64,000 nucleotides of DNA from Curtobacterium sp. MMLR14_010 (lineage in GTDB: Bacteria > Actinomycetota > Actinomycetes > Actinomycetales > Microbacteriaceae): positions 471,993 to 535,992 of the forward strand of contig NZ_MJGV01000046.1 in NCBI RefSeq assembly GCF_001865015.1, written 5' to 3'. Numbering within the stretch: position 1 is the stretch's first letter; each line of letters begins with the position of its first letter. Below are positions 56,867 to 64,000 of the stretch, piece by piece. Under the pieces are notes generated by a model, which was given only the letters and a program-made list of their open reading frames with translations, was not told where the DNA came from and searched no databases. Made by a program: the position numbers and the translations under genes.

Positions 56867-56896
56867 GTACCCCCCATGGGTATACGGTGGGGGTAC
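56867..56896 (+). promoter_or_regulatory. CsoR-type operator upstream of copZ-copA
   Basis: GTACCCCC (56867-56874) and GGGGGTAC (56889-56896) form an inverted repeat around a 14-bp spacer that contains TATACGGT, a probable -10. This matches the G/C-tract pseudo-palindrome recognised by CsoR repressors. The csoR gene lies at 61729. Confidence 0.75.
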
Positions 56897-56917
56897 GACG
56901 ACGAAGGGACGACCGCG

Positions 56918-57145
56918 ATGAGCGAGCAGCTGACGAGCACCTACGGGATCACCGGCATGACGTGTGGCCACTGTGTGACCAGCGTCGACGAGGAGCTCAG
57001 CGCGCTGCCCGGGGTCACCGACGTCGCGGTGGAGCTCACCGTCGGCGGCGTCTCGACCGCCCGCGTGACGAGCAGCCAGCCGCTGTCGGCAGACGACGTC
57101 GCCGCCGCCGTCGAGGAAGCGGGCTACACGCTGGTCGCCTCGTGA
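56918..57145 (+). CDS. copZ: Copper chaperone
   Basis: 75-residue HMA-domain protein that carries Cu(I) to CopA. The metal-binding motif is [11 protein letters not shown] (Cys16, Cys19), and the ferredoxin-like fold is complete through [10 protein letters not shown]. It lies under a CsoR-type operator and its stop overlaps the copA start by four bases (GTGA). Confidence 0.93.
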   Translation: MSEQLTSTYGITGMTCGHCVTSVDEELSALPGVTDVAVELTVGGVSTARVTSSQPLSADDVAAAVEEAGYTLVAS

Positions 57146-59397
57146 CGGCCACGGACACCCCTGTCGAGCTGTCGATCGAGGGCATGACCTGCGCGTCCTG
57201 CGCGAACCGCATCGAGCGGAAGCTCAACAAGCTCCCCGGCGTCTCGGCCAGCGTGAACTACGCGACCGAGCGCGCCACGGTCACCCTGCCGGCCGAGCTC
57301 GCGGTCGACGACGCCATCCGCACGGTCGAGGCCGCCGGCTACGGGGCCCACCTGCCCGAGCCGACCCCGGACGACACGGACACGACCGCACCGCTGCGTC
57401 GGCGACTGGTCCTCTCGACGGCTCTGGCGGTCCCCGTGGTCGCCCTGTCGATGGTCCCGGCGCTGCAGTTCCCGGGGTGGCAGTGGGTCGCGCTCGTCCT
57501 GGCCCTCCCCGTCGCGGTGTGGGGCGCGTGGCCGTTCCACCGCGCCGCCGCCGTGAACGCCCGCCACGGTGCTGCGTCGATGGACACCCTCGTCAGCGTC
57601 GGTGTCGCCGCCGCGACGCTGTGGTCCGTGTGGGCGCTCGTGTTCGGCGGTGCCGGCGCGATCGGGATGCGGATGGCCTTCACCTGGCTGCCGCACCCCG
57701 GTGCAGCGCCGGAGCCCTACTTCGAGGTCGCCGCCGCGGTGACGGTGTTCCTGCTCGCCGGCCGGTGGTTCGAGGCCCGGGCGAAGGACCGCTCCGGCGC
57801 GGCGCTGCAGGCACTCCTGGCCCTCGGCGCCCCGACCGCCCGGGTGCTCCGCGACGGCGTCGAGACCGACGTGCCGACCGCCGCCCTCCGGGTGGGTGAC
57901 CGCTTCGTGGTCCGTCCGGGTGACCGCATCCCCACCGACGGCGTCGTGGTCGAGGGCAGCAGCGCCGTCGACACCAGCGTGATGACGGGCGAGGCCGTCC
58001 CGGTCGAGGTCGGTCCCGGCGATGCCGTCGTCGGCGCGACCGTCAACGCGGGCGGCCGGCTGACGATCGAGGCCACCCGCGTCGGCCAGGACACCGAGCT
58101 CGCGCGCATCGGTCGACTCGTGGTGTCCGCACAGACGGGGAAGGCCGACGTGCAGCGCCTGGCCGACCGCGTGTCCGCCGTCTTCGTGCCGATCGTGCTG
58201 GGCCTGGCCGTGCTGGCCCTCGTCGGCTGGCTCCTGCTCACCGGGGACGTGCAGGCCGCGTTCACCGCCGCCGTCGCGACCCTCGTCATCGCCTGCCCCT
58301 GCGCGCTGGGCCTCGCGACGCCGACCGCACTGCTCGTGGGCACCGGGCGTGGCTCCCAGCTCGGCATCCTGATCCGCGGCCCCCAGGTGCTCGAGGCCAC
58401 CAGGCGCGTCGACACCGTCGTGCTCGACAAGACCGGCACCGTCACCACGGGTCGGATGACCGTGAGCGGGGTGACCGCCGTCGCGGGCACCACCGAGGCG
58501 TCTGTCCTCGCCCGGGCGTCCGCCGCCGAGGCCGGGTCCGAGCACCCCGTCGCGCGGGCGATCGTGGCCGCGCACCCAGACCACCCGGTCGCCGAGTCCT
58601 TCCGGTCCAGCGCCGGGCTCGGCGTGCAGGCCGTCGTCGACGGTTCCCTCGTCCTGGTCGGGCGACCGGCATGGCTCGCCGACCAGTGGGCTGTCGCGGT
58701 CCCCGACGAGGTCACCACGGCCGTCCGGACGGCCGAGCACGCCGGGGCGACGGCCGTCGTCGTGGCGTGGGACGGCGTCGCGCGGGGTGTCGTGCGCGTC
58801 GCCGACACCGTCGCACCGACCAGCCGCGACGCGGTCCGGCGGATGCACGCGATGGGGCTGCACACCGTCATGCTCACGGGTGACGCCGAGGCCGTCGCAC
58901 GCACCGTCGCGGCCGAGGTCGGCATCGAGGACGTCATCGCCGAGGTCCGGCCGGAGGACAAGTACGACACCGTCGTCCGCCTGCAGCACCAGGGCCGCTC
59001 CGTGGCGATGATCGGCGACGGTGTCAACGACGCCGCAGCACTCGCGGCCGCCGACCTCGGCATCGCGATGGGCAGCGGGACCGACGCCGCGATGGAGGCC
59101 GCGGACATCACCCTGGTGCGTGCCGACCTCGGAGCGGCGGCCGACGCGATCGCCCTCGCGCGTCGCACCCTCGGCACGATCAAGGCCAACCTGTTCTGGG
59201 CCTTCGCCTACAACGTGGCCGCGGTCCCGCTCGCGATGGCCGGCCTGCTGAACCCGATGATCGCCGGTGCCGCGATGGCGCTGTCGTCCGTCTTCGTCGT
59301 CAGCAACAGCCTGCGCCTGCGGTCGTTCCGCAGCGGGGCTGACCACGCCACGGGCACGGCGCCGGCGGCGCGGACGGCGCGCGCTCAGCGGGCGTAG
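57142..59397 (+). CDS. copA: Copper-exporting P1B-type ATPase
   Basis: Pumps Cu(I) out of the cytoplasm. The 751-residue ATPase has one N-terminal HMA domain (GMTCASC, Cys17 and Cys20), then eight expected transmembrane helices. Helix 6 carries the ion-selective CPC motif ([13 protein letters not shown]), and the soluble domains show MTGEAVPVE, the phosphorylation site [18 protein letters not shown] and [10 protein letters not shown]. The last helices contain YNVAAVPLA and [15 protein letters not shown], as in CopA. GTG start overlaps copZ. Its 3' end overlaps the convergent nuclease gene by 13 bp. Confidence 0.95.
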   Translation: MTATDTPVELSIEGMTCASCANRIERKLNKLPGVSASVNYATERATVTLPAELAVDDAIRTVEAAGYGAHLPEPTPDDTDTTAPLRRRLVLSTALAVPVVALSMVPALQFPGWQWVALVLALPVAVWGAWPFHRAAAVNARHGAASMDTLVSVGVAAATLWSVWALVFGGAGAIGMRMAFTWLPHPGAAPEPYFEVAAAVTVFLLAGRWFEARAKDRSGAALQALLALGAPTARVLRDGVETDVPTAALRVGDRFVVRPGDRIPTDGVVVEGSSAVDTSVMTGEAVPVEVGPGDAVVGATVNAGGRLTIEATRVGQDTELARIGRLVVSAQTGKADVQRLADRVSAVFVPIVLGLAVLALVGWLLLTGDVQAAFTAAVATLVIACPCALGLATPTALLVGTGRGSQLGILIRGPQVLEATRRVDTVVLDKTGTVTTGRMTVSGVTAVAGTTEASVLARASAAEAGSEHPVARAIVAAHPDHPVAESFRSSAGLGVQAVVDGSLVLVGRPAWLADQWAVAVPDEVTTAVRTAEHAGATAVVVAWDGVARGVVRVADTVAPTSRDAVRRMHAMGLHTVMLTGDAEAVARTVAAEVGIEDVIAEVRPEDKYDTVVRLQHQGRSVAMIGDGVNDAAALAAADLGIAMGSGTDAAMEAADITLVRADLGAAADAIALARRTLGTIKANLFWAFAYNVAAVPLAMAGLLNPMIAGAAMALSSVFVVSNSLRLRSFRSGADHATGTAPAARTARAQRA

Positions 59398-60389
59398 GCG
59401 TCGACGAACAGCGCCCCGCGCAGGTCACGGAGCGTGTCGACGAGCCGGTCGACCGTGCGGCCGGAGATGCCCGACACCTGCAGGTCGTACGGGCCGAGCG
59501 CCGGGAGCCGACCCGTGCGGATGCGGACGACCTCCCACCCGACGCTCCGCAAGGCGCGGTCCTTCCGCCGGTCGGAGTCCTCGCGGGATCCGACGTGCTC
59601 CAGGCCGTGCCGTCCGGTCGAGTCGTACTCGATCGCCACGCGGAGCTCCGGCAGGATGATGTCCGGCCAGGCCTCGACGTGGTCGTGGAACGGGCGGTCG
59701 AGGCGGATCGCGTTCTGGTCGAAGGTGAAGTCGAAGCGCGACGACAGTGCGGCACGGAGCTCGGCCTCCACCGCGGACGCCGTTGCGGGGGCGCAGACGC
59801 TGACGAACGGCTCGCCGGAGGGCAGCCTGGGCGTCTTCGGGCAGATCGTCCGCGGCATCGTGGCCCGGGAGCCCGACGTCCGTCCGACCCCGCGCCCGCG
59901 CCCGGCTCGTGTCGAGGCGACCGCACTGACCGGCATGTTCCCACCACCACCACGGCGAGCGGGCGCTGCGGGCAGGGTCTGTCGGCCCGTCGCCCGGACA
60001 GCGCGCTGCGGAGCGGGGACGGCGGCGGGCCAGTCCTCAGGGAGCGTGGGCCAGCGCTGGGGCTTCGCCATCAGGGAGCACTCCGGGCACCAGACGGACC
60101 GTCGGCGTTCGCGCCCCGGTCGACCGCGCTGCTCGGCCGGGGTCGCGACGAACACGTGGCCGACGTCGCACTCCCACGTCAGCAGGACCTCGGCTGCCGG
60201 CGGGATCTGCGTCAGGACGACGCCGGCGTTCCAGTCGGGGTGGTACTGCCGGATGAGCACGGGGTAGGACGCCCAGGCCTCGCGGAACTCCCCCACGGCG
60301 TACGGCATCGGCACACCGCGCGACCACTGTCGGCGGCGCCACCACGCGTCGACGGGTTCCACCACGGCCGTCACGGTAGAGCGGACCAC
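59385..60389 (-). CDS. Zinc-ribbon plus DUF559/Vsr-like nuclease-fold protein
   Basis: 334-residue protein of unknown function. The N-terminal part resembles the treble-clef zinc-ribbon domain found next to nuclease domains ([30 protein letters not shown] and [10 protein letters not shown]). The C-terminal part looks like a PD-(D/E)XK/Vsr-type fold: [56 protein letters not shown] disordered Arg/Gly linker separates them. Start is uncertain: GTG at 60389 (given) or GTG at 60377. Possibly a repair or defence nuclease. Confidence 0.75.
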   Translation of the reverse strand: MVRSTVTAVVEPVDAWWRRRQWSRGVPMPYAVGEFREAWASYPVLIRQYHPDWNAGVVLTQIPPAAEVLLTWECDVGHVFVATPAEQRGRPGRERRRSVWCPECSLMAKPQRWPTLPEDWPAAVPAPQRAVRATGRQTLPAAPARRGGGGNMPVSAVASTRAGRGRGVGRTSGSRATMPRTICPKTPRLPSGEPFVSVCAPATASAVEAELRAALSSRFDFTFDQNAIRLDRPFHDHVEAWPDIILPELRVAIEYDSTGRHGLEHVGSREDSDRRKDRALRSVGWEVVRIRTGRLPALGPYDLQVSGISGRTVDRLVDTLRDLRGALFVDAYAR

Positions 60390-60419
60390 CGACAGAACTG
60401 CTCGGACTGGTTCGTGCCG

Positions 60420-61085
60420 TCAGCGCGGCGGCGGGACGATGGTGAAGCGCTCGGGTCCGGCGGCCGACCCGTCCTCGAGCACCCGGATGCCGGACTCCAC
60501 GCATGCCGAGACCCCGTCGCGGTGCACGCGCTCCGGGCGCGGTCGCCGTGGGATGCCGGCGTCCCCGAACACCGCCCACGCGTTCGGTGCAGCGGCGCTC
60601 GTGAAGCGCGTACTGTACCGGACCCCGGCGAACCCGGCGGCGTCGAACGCCCGCGCCCACGCCTGTGGCACGCGGTAGTCGACCATCGTCTGGAGCTCCG
60701 CCCCGACCCCGTGCCGGACGGCGTCGGGCGCGGTGACGTCGGCGAAGCGACGACCGCGGGACGCCCGAGCCGCGACGACGACCATCTCGCGAGCACGACC
60801 GACGAACACGGTGTTCGTGTGCAGCGTGTGGTGGGCCAGGCGCTCGCGCACGGCGACCTCGACCGAGTCGGCCCAGTAGCAGGTGCCGCGCGGATCGGCG
60901 AGGTCGAACCGACCGCCGTCGACACCGTCCGCGTCGGCCGGGGTGCTCGCGAACCACCAGGCGCCGCGGTCGTGACGCTTCGCCCGGTAGAACGTCGTGC
61001 CGCGCGACTCGACGCTCGGGAAGTCGGCGAGGTCGGCGTCCTCGGTCGGTGCGAGCTGTGCGACCTCGGTCCGGCGTTCCGTCAC
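60420..61085 (-). CDS. RES-domain toxin
   Basis: 221-residue RES-family toxin. Known members (MbcT, Res) degrade NAD+. The catalytic Arg, Glu and Ser of the family are visible in TTFYRAKRHDRGAWWFAS, DSVEVAVRERLAHH and GVRYSTRFTSAAAPNAWAV. The GTG at 61085 overlaps the stop of the antitoxin gene by four bases (GTGA), as expected for antitoxin-first type II systems. An in-frame extension across the antitoxin to 61643 is rejected. About 70 residues of the N-terminus precede the core domain. Confidence 0.87.
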   Translation of the reverse strand: MTERRTEVAQLAPTEDADLADFPSVESRGTTFYRAKRHDRGAWWFASTPADADGVDGGRFDLADPRGTCYWADSVEVAVRERLAHHTLHTNTVFVGRAREMVVVAARASRGRRFADVTAPDAVRHGVGAELQTMVDYRVPQAWARAFDAAGFAGVRYSTRFTSAAAPNAWAVFGDAGIPRRPRPERVHRDGVSACVESGIRVLEDGSAAGPERFTIVPPPR

Positions 61086-61615
61086 GCGTCGGCCAGCCAG
61101 GCGCGCTCGGCACGGCGGGCAGCACGCAGCACGGGGTCGTACCGGCCGTCGCGCAGCGCCTGGGCAGCGGTCGTGCCGCCGAACTCGTCCGCGACGGTGT
61201 TCAGCCAGAGCGCGCTGCCCCACGGGTCGATGCGGTCCGGGTCGAGCAGCGCCAGGACCTCGCGCAGGTGCGGCAGGGGTGCTCCTGACGGTCCGAACTG
61301 GAACGAGGGGAAGATCCGGCTGCCGTCGCCGATCTTCAGGCCGAGCAGGTCGCCCTTCGCGCTGGCCTTGCTGATGGCCTGCCGCGTGACACCGCGCCAC
61401 GCTGCGAGCGAGGACGCGTCGTAGAAGGGGCCGATCAGCTCGTCGGCCTCGTGCTTGACCGACGGCAGCGCGGCGACCATCCGGTCGGCGAGTGCCCCGA
61501 CGTCGGGCACCGCGGCGAGGGCCTCGTCGTAGCGGCCCCCGCGGAGTCGGTCGCGGATCGCCGACAGCAGCGCCGCCTCCGTCGTGCTGGTCCCTGCGTG
61601 CTGTGTCGTCGGCAT
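61082..61615 (-). CDS. Xre/MbcA-like antitoxin
   Basis: 177-residue partner of the RES toxin. The middle of the protein (SLAAWRGVTRQAISKASAKGDLLGLKIGDGSRIFPSFQF, residues about 69-107) looks like a helix-turn-helix followed by the element conserved in MbcA/Xre antitoxins. The C-terminal part (VLALLDPDRIDPWGSALWLNTVADEFGGTTAAQALRDGRYDPVLRAA) matches the toxin-binding region, where a WL..P motif usually blocks the NAD site. ATG at 61615 follows AGGAGG. Autoregulation is likely through the direct repeats upstream. Confidence 0.85.
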   Translation of the reverse strand: MPTTQHAGTSTTEAALLSAIRDRLRGGRYDEALAAVPDVGALADRMVAALPSVKHEADELIGPFYDASSLAAWRGVTRQAISKASAKGDLLGLKIGDGSRIFPSFQFGPSGAPLPHLREVLALLDPDRIDPWGSALWLNTVADEFGGTTAAQALRDGRYDPVLRAARRAERAWLADA

Positions 61616-61638
61616 CGTGCCCGCCCTCCTGCAACCGT

Positions 61639-61678
61639 GTCAACCGATCCTACGACCACCGTGTCAACCACGTCAACC
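61639..61678 (-). promoter_or_regulatory. Toxin-antitoxin promoter with GGTTGAC direct repeats
   Basis: On the minus strand, TTGACG (plus 61671-61676) and TAGGAT (plus 61647-61652) form a sigma-70-type promoter with an 18-bp spacer. Three direct copies of GGTTGAC (plus 61639-61645, 61663-61669, 61672-61678) overlap it, a probable antitoxin operator. Confidence 0.65.
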
Positions 61679-61693
61679 GAATCAGGCCGATGC

Positions 61694-61712
61694 CATACCC
61701 TGGAGGGGTACC
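61694..61712 (+). promoter_or_regulatory. CsoR-type operator upstream of csoR
   Basis: CATACCC-TGGA-GGGGTACC, a short TACCC/GGGGTA pseudo-palindrome 17 bp before the csoR start. Similar to the operator at copZ, so autoregulation is expected. Confidence 0.7.
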
Positions 61713-61728
61713 GACTCCAGGAGGCGTC

Positions 61729-62019
61729 ATGACCGACCACACGCACGGCTACATCTCGTCGAAGGACGCCTACCTGAAGCGCCTCAAGCGGATCGAGGGC
61801 CAGGCGCGGGGGTTGCAGCGCATGGTCGAGGACGAGCAGTACTGCATCGACATCCTCACGCAGGTCTCCGCCATGACGAAGGCCCTGCAGTCGGTCGCCC
61901 TCGGCCTGGTCGAGGACCACCTGACCCACTGTGTGGCCGATGCGGTGGCCGACGGCGGCGACCCGAGCGCCAAGGTCAAGGAAGCGTCCGAGGCGATCGC
62001 CCGACTCGTCCGCTCCTGA
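61729..62019 (+). CDS. csoR: Copper-sensing repressor CsoR
   Basis: 96-residue all-helical Cu(I) sensor (DUF156 family). The copper ligands Cys39, His64 and Cys68 keep the CsoR spacing (Cys-x24-His-x3-Cys) in EDEQYCIDILTQ and DHLTHCVAD. N-terminal basic helix KRLKRIEGQARGLQRMV contacts DNA. The ATG follows AGGAGG. It lies 2.3 kb from copZ-copA, which carries a matching operator. Confidence 0.93.
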   Translation: MTDHTHGYISSKDAYLKRLKRIEGQARGLQRMVEDEQYCIDILTQVSAMTKALQSVALGLVEDHLTHCVADAVADGGDPSAKVKEASEAIARLVRS

Positions 62020-62045
62020 CCCGCGCGGCGCCGAACGCAGCCCGG

Positions 62046-63539
62046 TCAGACCCCGGCCCAGTCGATGCGGTCGAACAGCGCACGCAGCTTCTCGGCGCGT
62101 CCGGGGTGCACCTGACCCACCCAGCCGATCCGCCCGAGCAGGTGCGCGCGGAAGTCGTGGTGCGCGCCACGGTCCTGGGACACGGGGCCGTGCACCACGC
62201 AGTTGTGCAGCACCGCGTGCAGCCGGTCGACCTCCCGGCGCCCGGGCGACGTCCGCTCGTTCACCACGACCCCGGTCACGGACTGGCGCACCCCGGCACG
62301 TCGCACGTGGGTCTTCCGGGCGTTCAGCACGTGCCCCTGGTCGCGCACGATCCGCTCGACCCCGCGGAGGAACGCGTCCGTCCGGGCAGCGAGCCGGTCA
62401 CCGCCGCTGAAGGTCAGGTCGTCGGCGTACCGGGTGTAGACCGCGTCCACCGACGCCGCCCACCCCGCGAGCCGGGCGTCGAGGTGCCGCAGGGCGAGGT
62501 TCGCGAGCGCCGGTGATGTCGGGGCACCCTGCGGGAGGTGCGCCGTCGTGAGCGCCCGGCGGAGCGCGGCTCGTTCGTCCGGGTCGCCCCCCGGCGGCAT
62601 CGCGGTGAGCACGTGCGGTGGCACCCGGTGCGTGCAGATCCCGGTCAGCACGTGCGCGAGGGGCTCCGCGAACCCGGCGGCCCGGAAGACGCCGTAGACC
62701 GTCGGCGCCTGCACCGACGCGAAGAACGACGTCAGGTCCACGGAGACGACGACCTGCTGGCCGACGTGCGCAGCGGCTCCGGTGACGACGCTGCGCCCCG
62801 GCACGAACCCGTGTGCGGCGTCGTGCACCGGCAGTGCCGTGAGCAGGTCGTCGAGGATCGTCCGCTGGGTCCGGCGCAGCATGTCGAGGGGCTTCTCGAG
62901 CAGCCGCGGGGTCCGGCCGTTCCGGCGCACCCACTCGTGCCGGTGGTGGTGCAGCGGGCTCGACGGACCCGGGCGCCGGTTCCACCCCTGCGTGTCGGCC
63001 AGCCAGAGCAACCGCCCCACCTTGAGGTCGAGTGCACGGGCGAGCTCCGGCAGCGTGTCGACGAGCAGCCGGCTGTCGGTCTCCGGGCGGGAGCGCACCG
63101 CCGTCGCCCGACGCAGGAGCACCCGCACCGGGCGTCGGTCCTCTCGGGAGCGGTGCAGCGTCGACAGCCTCGGGTCGCTCGCGAGGACGGCGGCGAACTG
63201 CCGCGGGGCGTCGACGGGCGGGCGCGGGAACGCCCGGAGCGCCGCGGCGACGGCCAGCCCGACGTAGGCACGTTCGGTACCGACGACGTCGTACCCGGCG
63301 GCGGTCAGGTCGTCGTGCTCCCAGGACTCCGCCGCGAGGAAGGCGTCGGCGAGTGCCCGTGCGACGACGTCGAGCGGCGTGGGGTTCCCGGGGGACCTGT
63401 CGGTGCCTCCGTGAGGGAGCGCGCGCGGAGCGCGCCGAGCCTCTCGGGGCGTGTCGTCCTGCTGGTACTGCGTGCCCCGGGGTGACCCCGGAGAGGTCGG
63501 CGCGTCGCGCGCGCCGTCCGCCTCCCCCGGGAACTCCAC
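62046..63539 (-). CDS. Retron-type reverse transcriptase
   Basis: 497-residue RNA-directed DNA polymerase. The RT core has RLLEKPLDMLRRTQRTILDDLL (motif 1), VVSVDLTSFFASV (motif 3, catalytic Asp), LPQGAPTSPALANLALRHLD and YTRYADDLTFSGGDR (catalytic YADD), then VTGVVVNERTS, the VTG motif found in retron RTs. VHDAAHGFVPGRSVVTGAAAHVGQ aligns with the retron region AHGF...NAxxH, with Gly in place of Asn. About 200 residues precede the core, including an ARALDLKVGRLLWLADTQGW segment, so the protein resembles long retron RTs such as Mx162. GTG start has TAGGGT six bases upstream. Confidence 0.88.
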   Translation of the reverse strand: MEFPGEADGARDAPTSPGSPRGTQYQQDDTPREARRAPRALPHGGTDRSPGNPTPLDVVARALADAFLAAESWEHDDLTAAGYDVVGTERAYVGLAVAAALRAFPRPPVDAPRQFAAVLASDPRLSTLHRSREDRRPVRVLLRRATAVRSRPETDSRLLVDTLPELARALDLKVGRLLWLADTQGWNRRPGPSSPLHHHRHEWVRRNGRTPRLLEKPLDMLRRTQRTILDDLLTALPVHDAAHGFVPGRSVVTGAAAHVGQQVVVSVDLTSFFASVQAPTVYGVFRAAGFAEPLAHVLTGICTHRVPPHVLTAMPPGGDPDERAALRRALTTAHLPQGAPTSPALANLALRHLDARLAGWAASVDAVYTRYADDLTFSGGDRLAARTDAFLRGVERIVRDQGHVLNARKTHVRRAGVRQSVTGVVVNERTSPGRREVDRLHAVLHNCVVHGPVSQDRGAHHDFRAHLLGRIGWVGQVHPGRAEKLRALFDRIDWAGV

Positions 63540-63571
63540 GACGACACCCTACGGCGACCAGGTGGATGCCG

Positions 63572-63603
63572 GGAGGCTCGTGGCGGCGCCGCCACGAGCC
63601 TCC
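63572..63603. repeat. Perfect 32-bp palindrome upstream of the reverse transcriptase
   Basis: GGAGGCTCGTGGCGGC (63572-63587) is followed directly by its complement (63588-63603), with no loop. It lies between the divergent RT and UPF0303 genes. Its GGAGGCTCG end resembles the palindrome family at 51.4-51.7 kb, but the inner part differs. Confidence 0.85.
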
Positions 63604-63667
63604 AGTGGGTGGGGGCTAGCGTCACCAGCGGGGCGCACGCCCCGCGACCGACTCGATGAGGAGCCCC

Positions 63668-64000
63668 ATGAGCGACACCGACGGAGCGCCGTACCGCGCG
63701 CTCGAGCCCGACGAGAAGCTGCGCGTCCTGCTCGCCGAGGAGCGCGAGCTGGACCACGACGCGTTCGACCTGGACGACGCGTGGGCGGTCGGGTCGTGGT
63801 TGCGGGCGACCGCGCTCGAACGCGGGCTCGGCATCGGCATCGCGGTGTCGTTCGGCGAGCAGCGGGTGTTCCACGCCGCGACGCCGGGCTCTGGTGCCGT
63901 GAACGACGCCTGGCTGGAGCGGAAGTTCCGCGTGGTCCGGCACTTCGCGCACTCGACCCTGGCGGTGCGGACGCAGTACGAGGTCGGCGGGAGCACCTTC
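63668..64000 (+). CDS. UPF0303 / heme-degrading-domain protein, partial
   Basis: First 111 residues of a gene that runs off the window end. It begins MSDTDGAPYRALEPDEKLRVLLAEERELDHDAFD and contains AWAVGSWLRATALERGLGIGIAVSFGEQRVFHAATPGSGAVNDAWLERKFRVVRHFAHSTL, which fits UPF0303 (HbpS-related) proteins. These are roughly 160 residues, so about one third is missing. The ATG has GAGGAG upstream and TAGCGT (63617-63622) is a likely -10. Confidence 0.85.
   Translation, partial: MSDTDGAPYRALEPDEKLRVLLAEERELDHDAFDLDDAWAVGSWLRATALERGLGIGIAVSFGEQRVFHAATPGSGAVNDAWLERKFRVVRHFAHSTLAVRTQYEVGGSTF

Noticed and set aside
60420..61643. 407-residue version of the RES toxin
   Set aside because: The extra 186 residues are the antitoxin gene read in another frame. 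The GTGA overlap at 61082-61085 is typical for separate toxin and antitoxin genes.

Overview
The window is high-GC actinobacterial chromosome (roughly 70% G+C by eye). Gene content points to the family Microbacteriaceae, with Curtobacterium or a close relative as my best guess. The supporting evidence is the dut/DUF3093/DUF3159/DUF3710/DUF4193/SepH neighbourhood, a CsoR copper system, a DtxR-type iron box, a GlnR-type nitrogen box and an unusual MurT/GatD pair. The genus is an inference; the class is well supported. Nothing looks like a prophage, IS element, CRISPR array or tRNA gene.

Layout. 0-7.8 kb: acnA, DUF3159, DUF3710 and dut on the minus strand, DUF3093, a repeat block, DUF4193 and sepH. 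7.8-14.7 kb: a nucleotide pyrophosphatase-like phosphodiesterase and the topoisomerase IV genes parC and parE, which converge on a tandem-repeat array. 14.7-21.3 kb: a small secreted protein, a gatD-murT pair, the primary sigma factor, an MFS transporter and a PAC2 protein. 21.3-28.3 kb: pepA, lpd and sucB (leucyl aminopeptidase plus E3 and E2 of 2-oxoacid dehydrogenases), then small membrane proteins. 28.3-39.8 kb: nitrogen assimilation (glnA under a GlnR box, glnE, glnA2) flanking an exopolysaccharide operon (hyaluronan-synthase-like GT2, secreted GH26-like protein, UDP-glucose dehydrogenase). 39.8-45.7 kb: nadE, map, ppgK, the RNase P RNA gene, a zinc-ribbon-less coiled-coil protein and a Nif3 protein. 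45.7-50.7 kb: hydrolase, AraC regulator, RsbV/RsbW-like pair and a Bcr/CflA exporter. 50.7-54.4 kb: a 1.1-kb composite repeat block and ppc. 54.6-56.2 kb: iron-regulated heme oxygenase and siderophore-interacting protein. 56.3-64 kb: a GIY-YIG protein, copZ-copA, a DUF559-like nuclease, a RES/Xre-like toxin-antitoxin pair, csoR, a retron-type reverse transcriptase and the start of a UPF0303 gene.

The most interesting signal is the murT-gatD pair. GatD has glycine where the glutaminase nucleophile cysteine should be, and neither protein contains any cysteine, so MurT also lacks its zinc ribbon. Microbacteriaceae make group-B peptidoglycan, cross-linked through the alpha-carboxyl of D-Glu, which is the same carboxyl that MurT/GatD normally amidates. 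The pair may therefore have been repurposed to attach a bridge amino acid rather than ammonia. Also notable are 17 genes whose -10 hexamer lies 6-7 nt before the start codon (leaderless transcripts), several families of perfect palindromes and tandem repeats in intergenic DNA, and a retron-type reverse transcriptase with little room for an msr-msd RNA.
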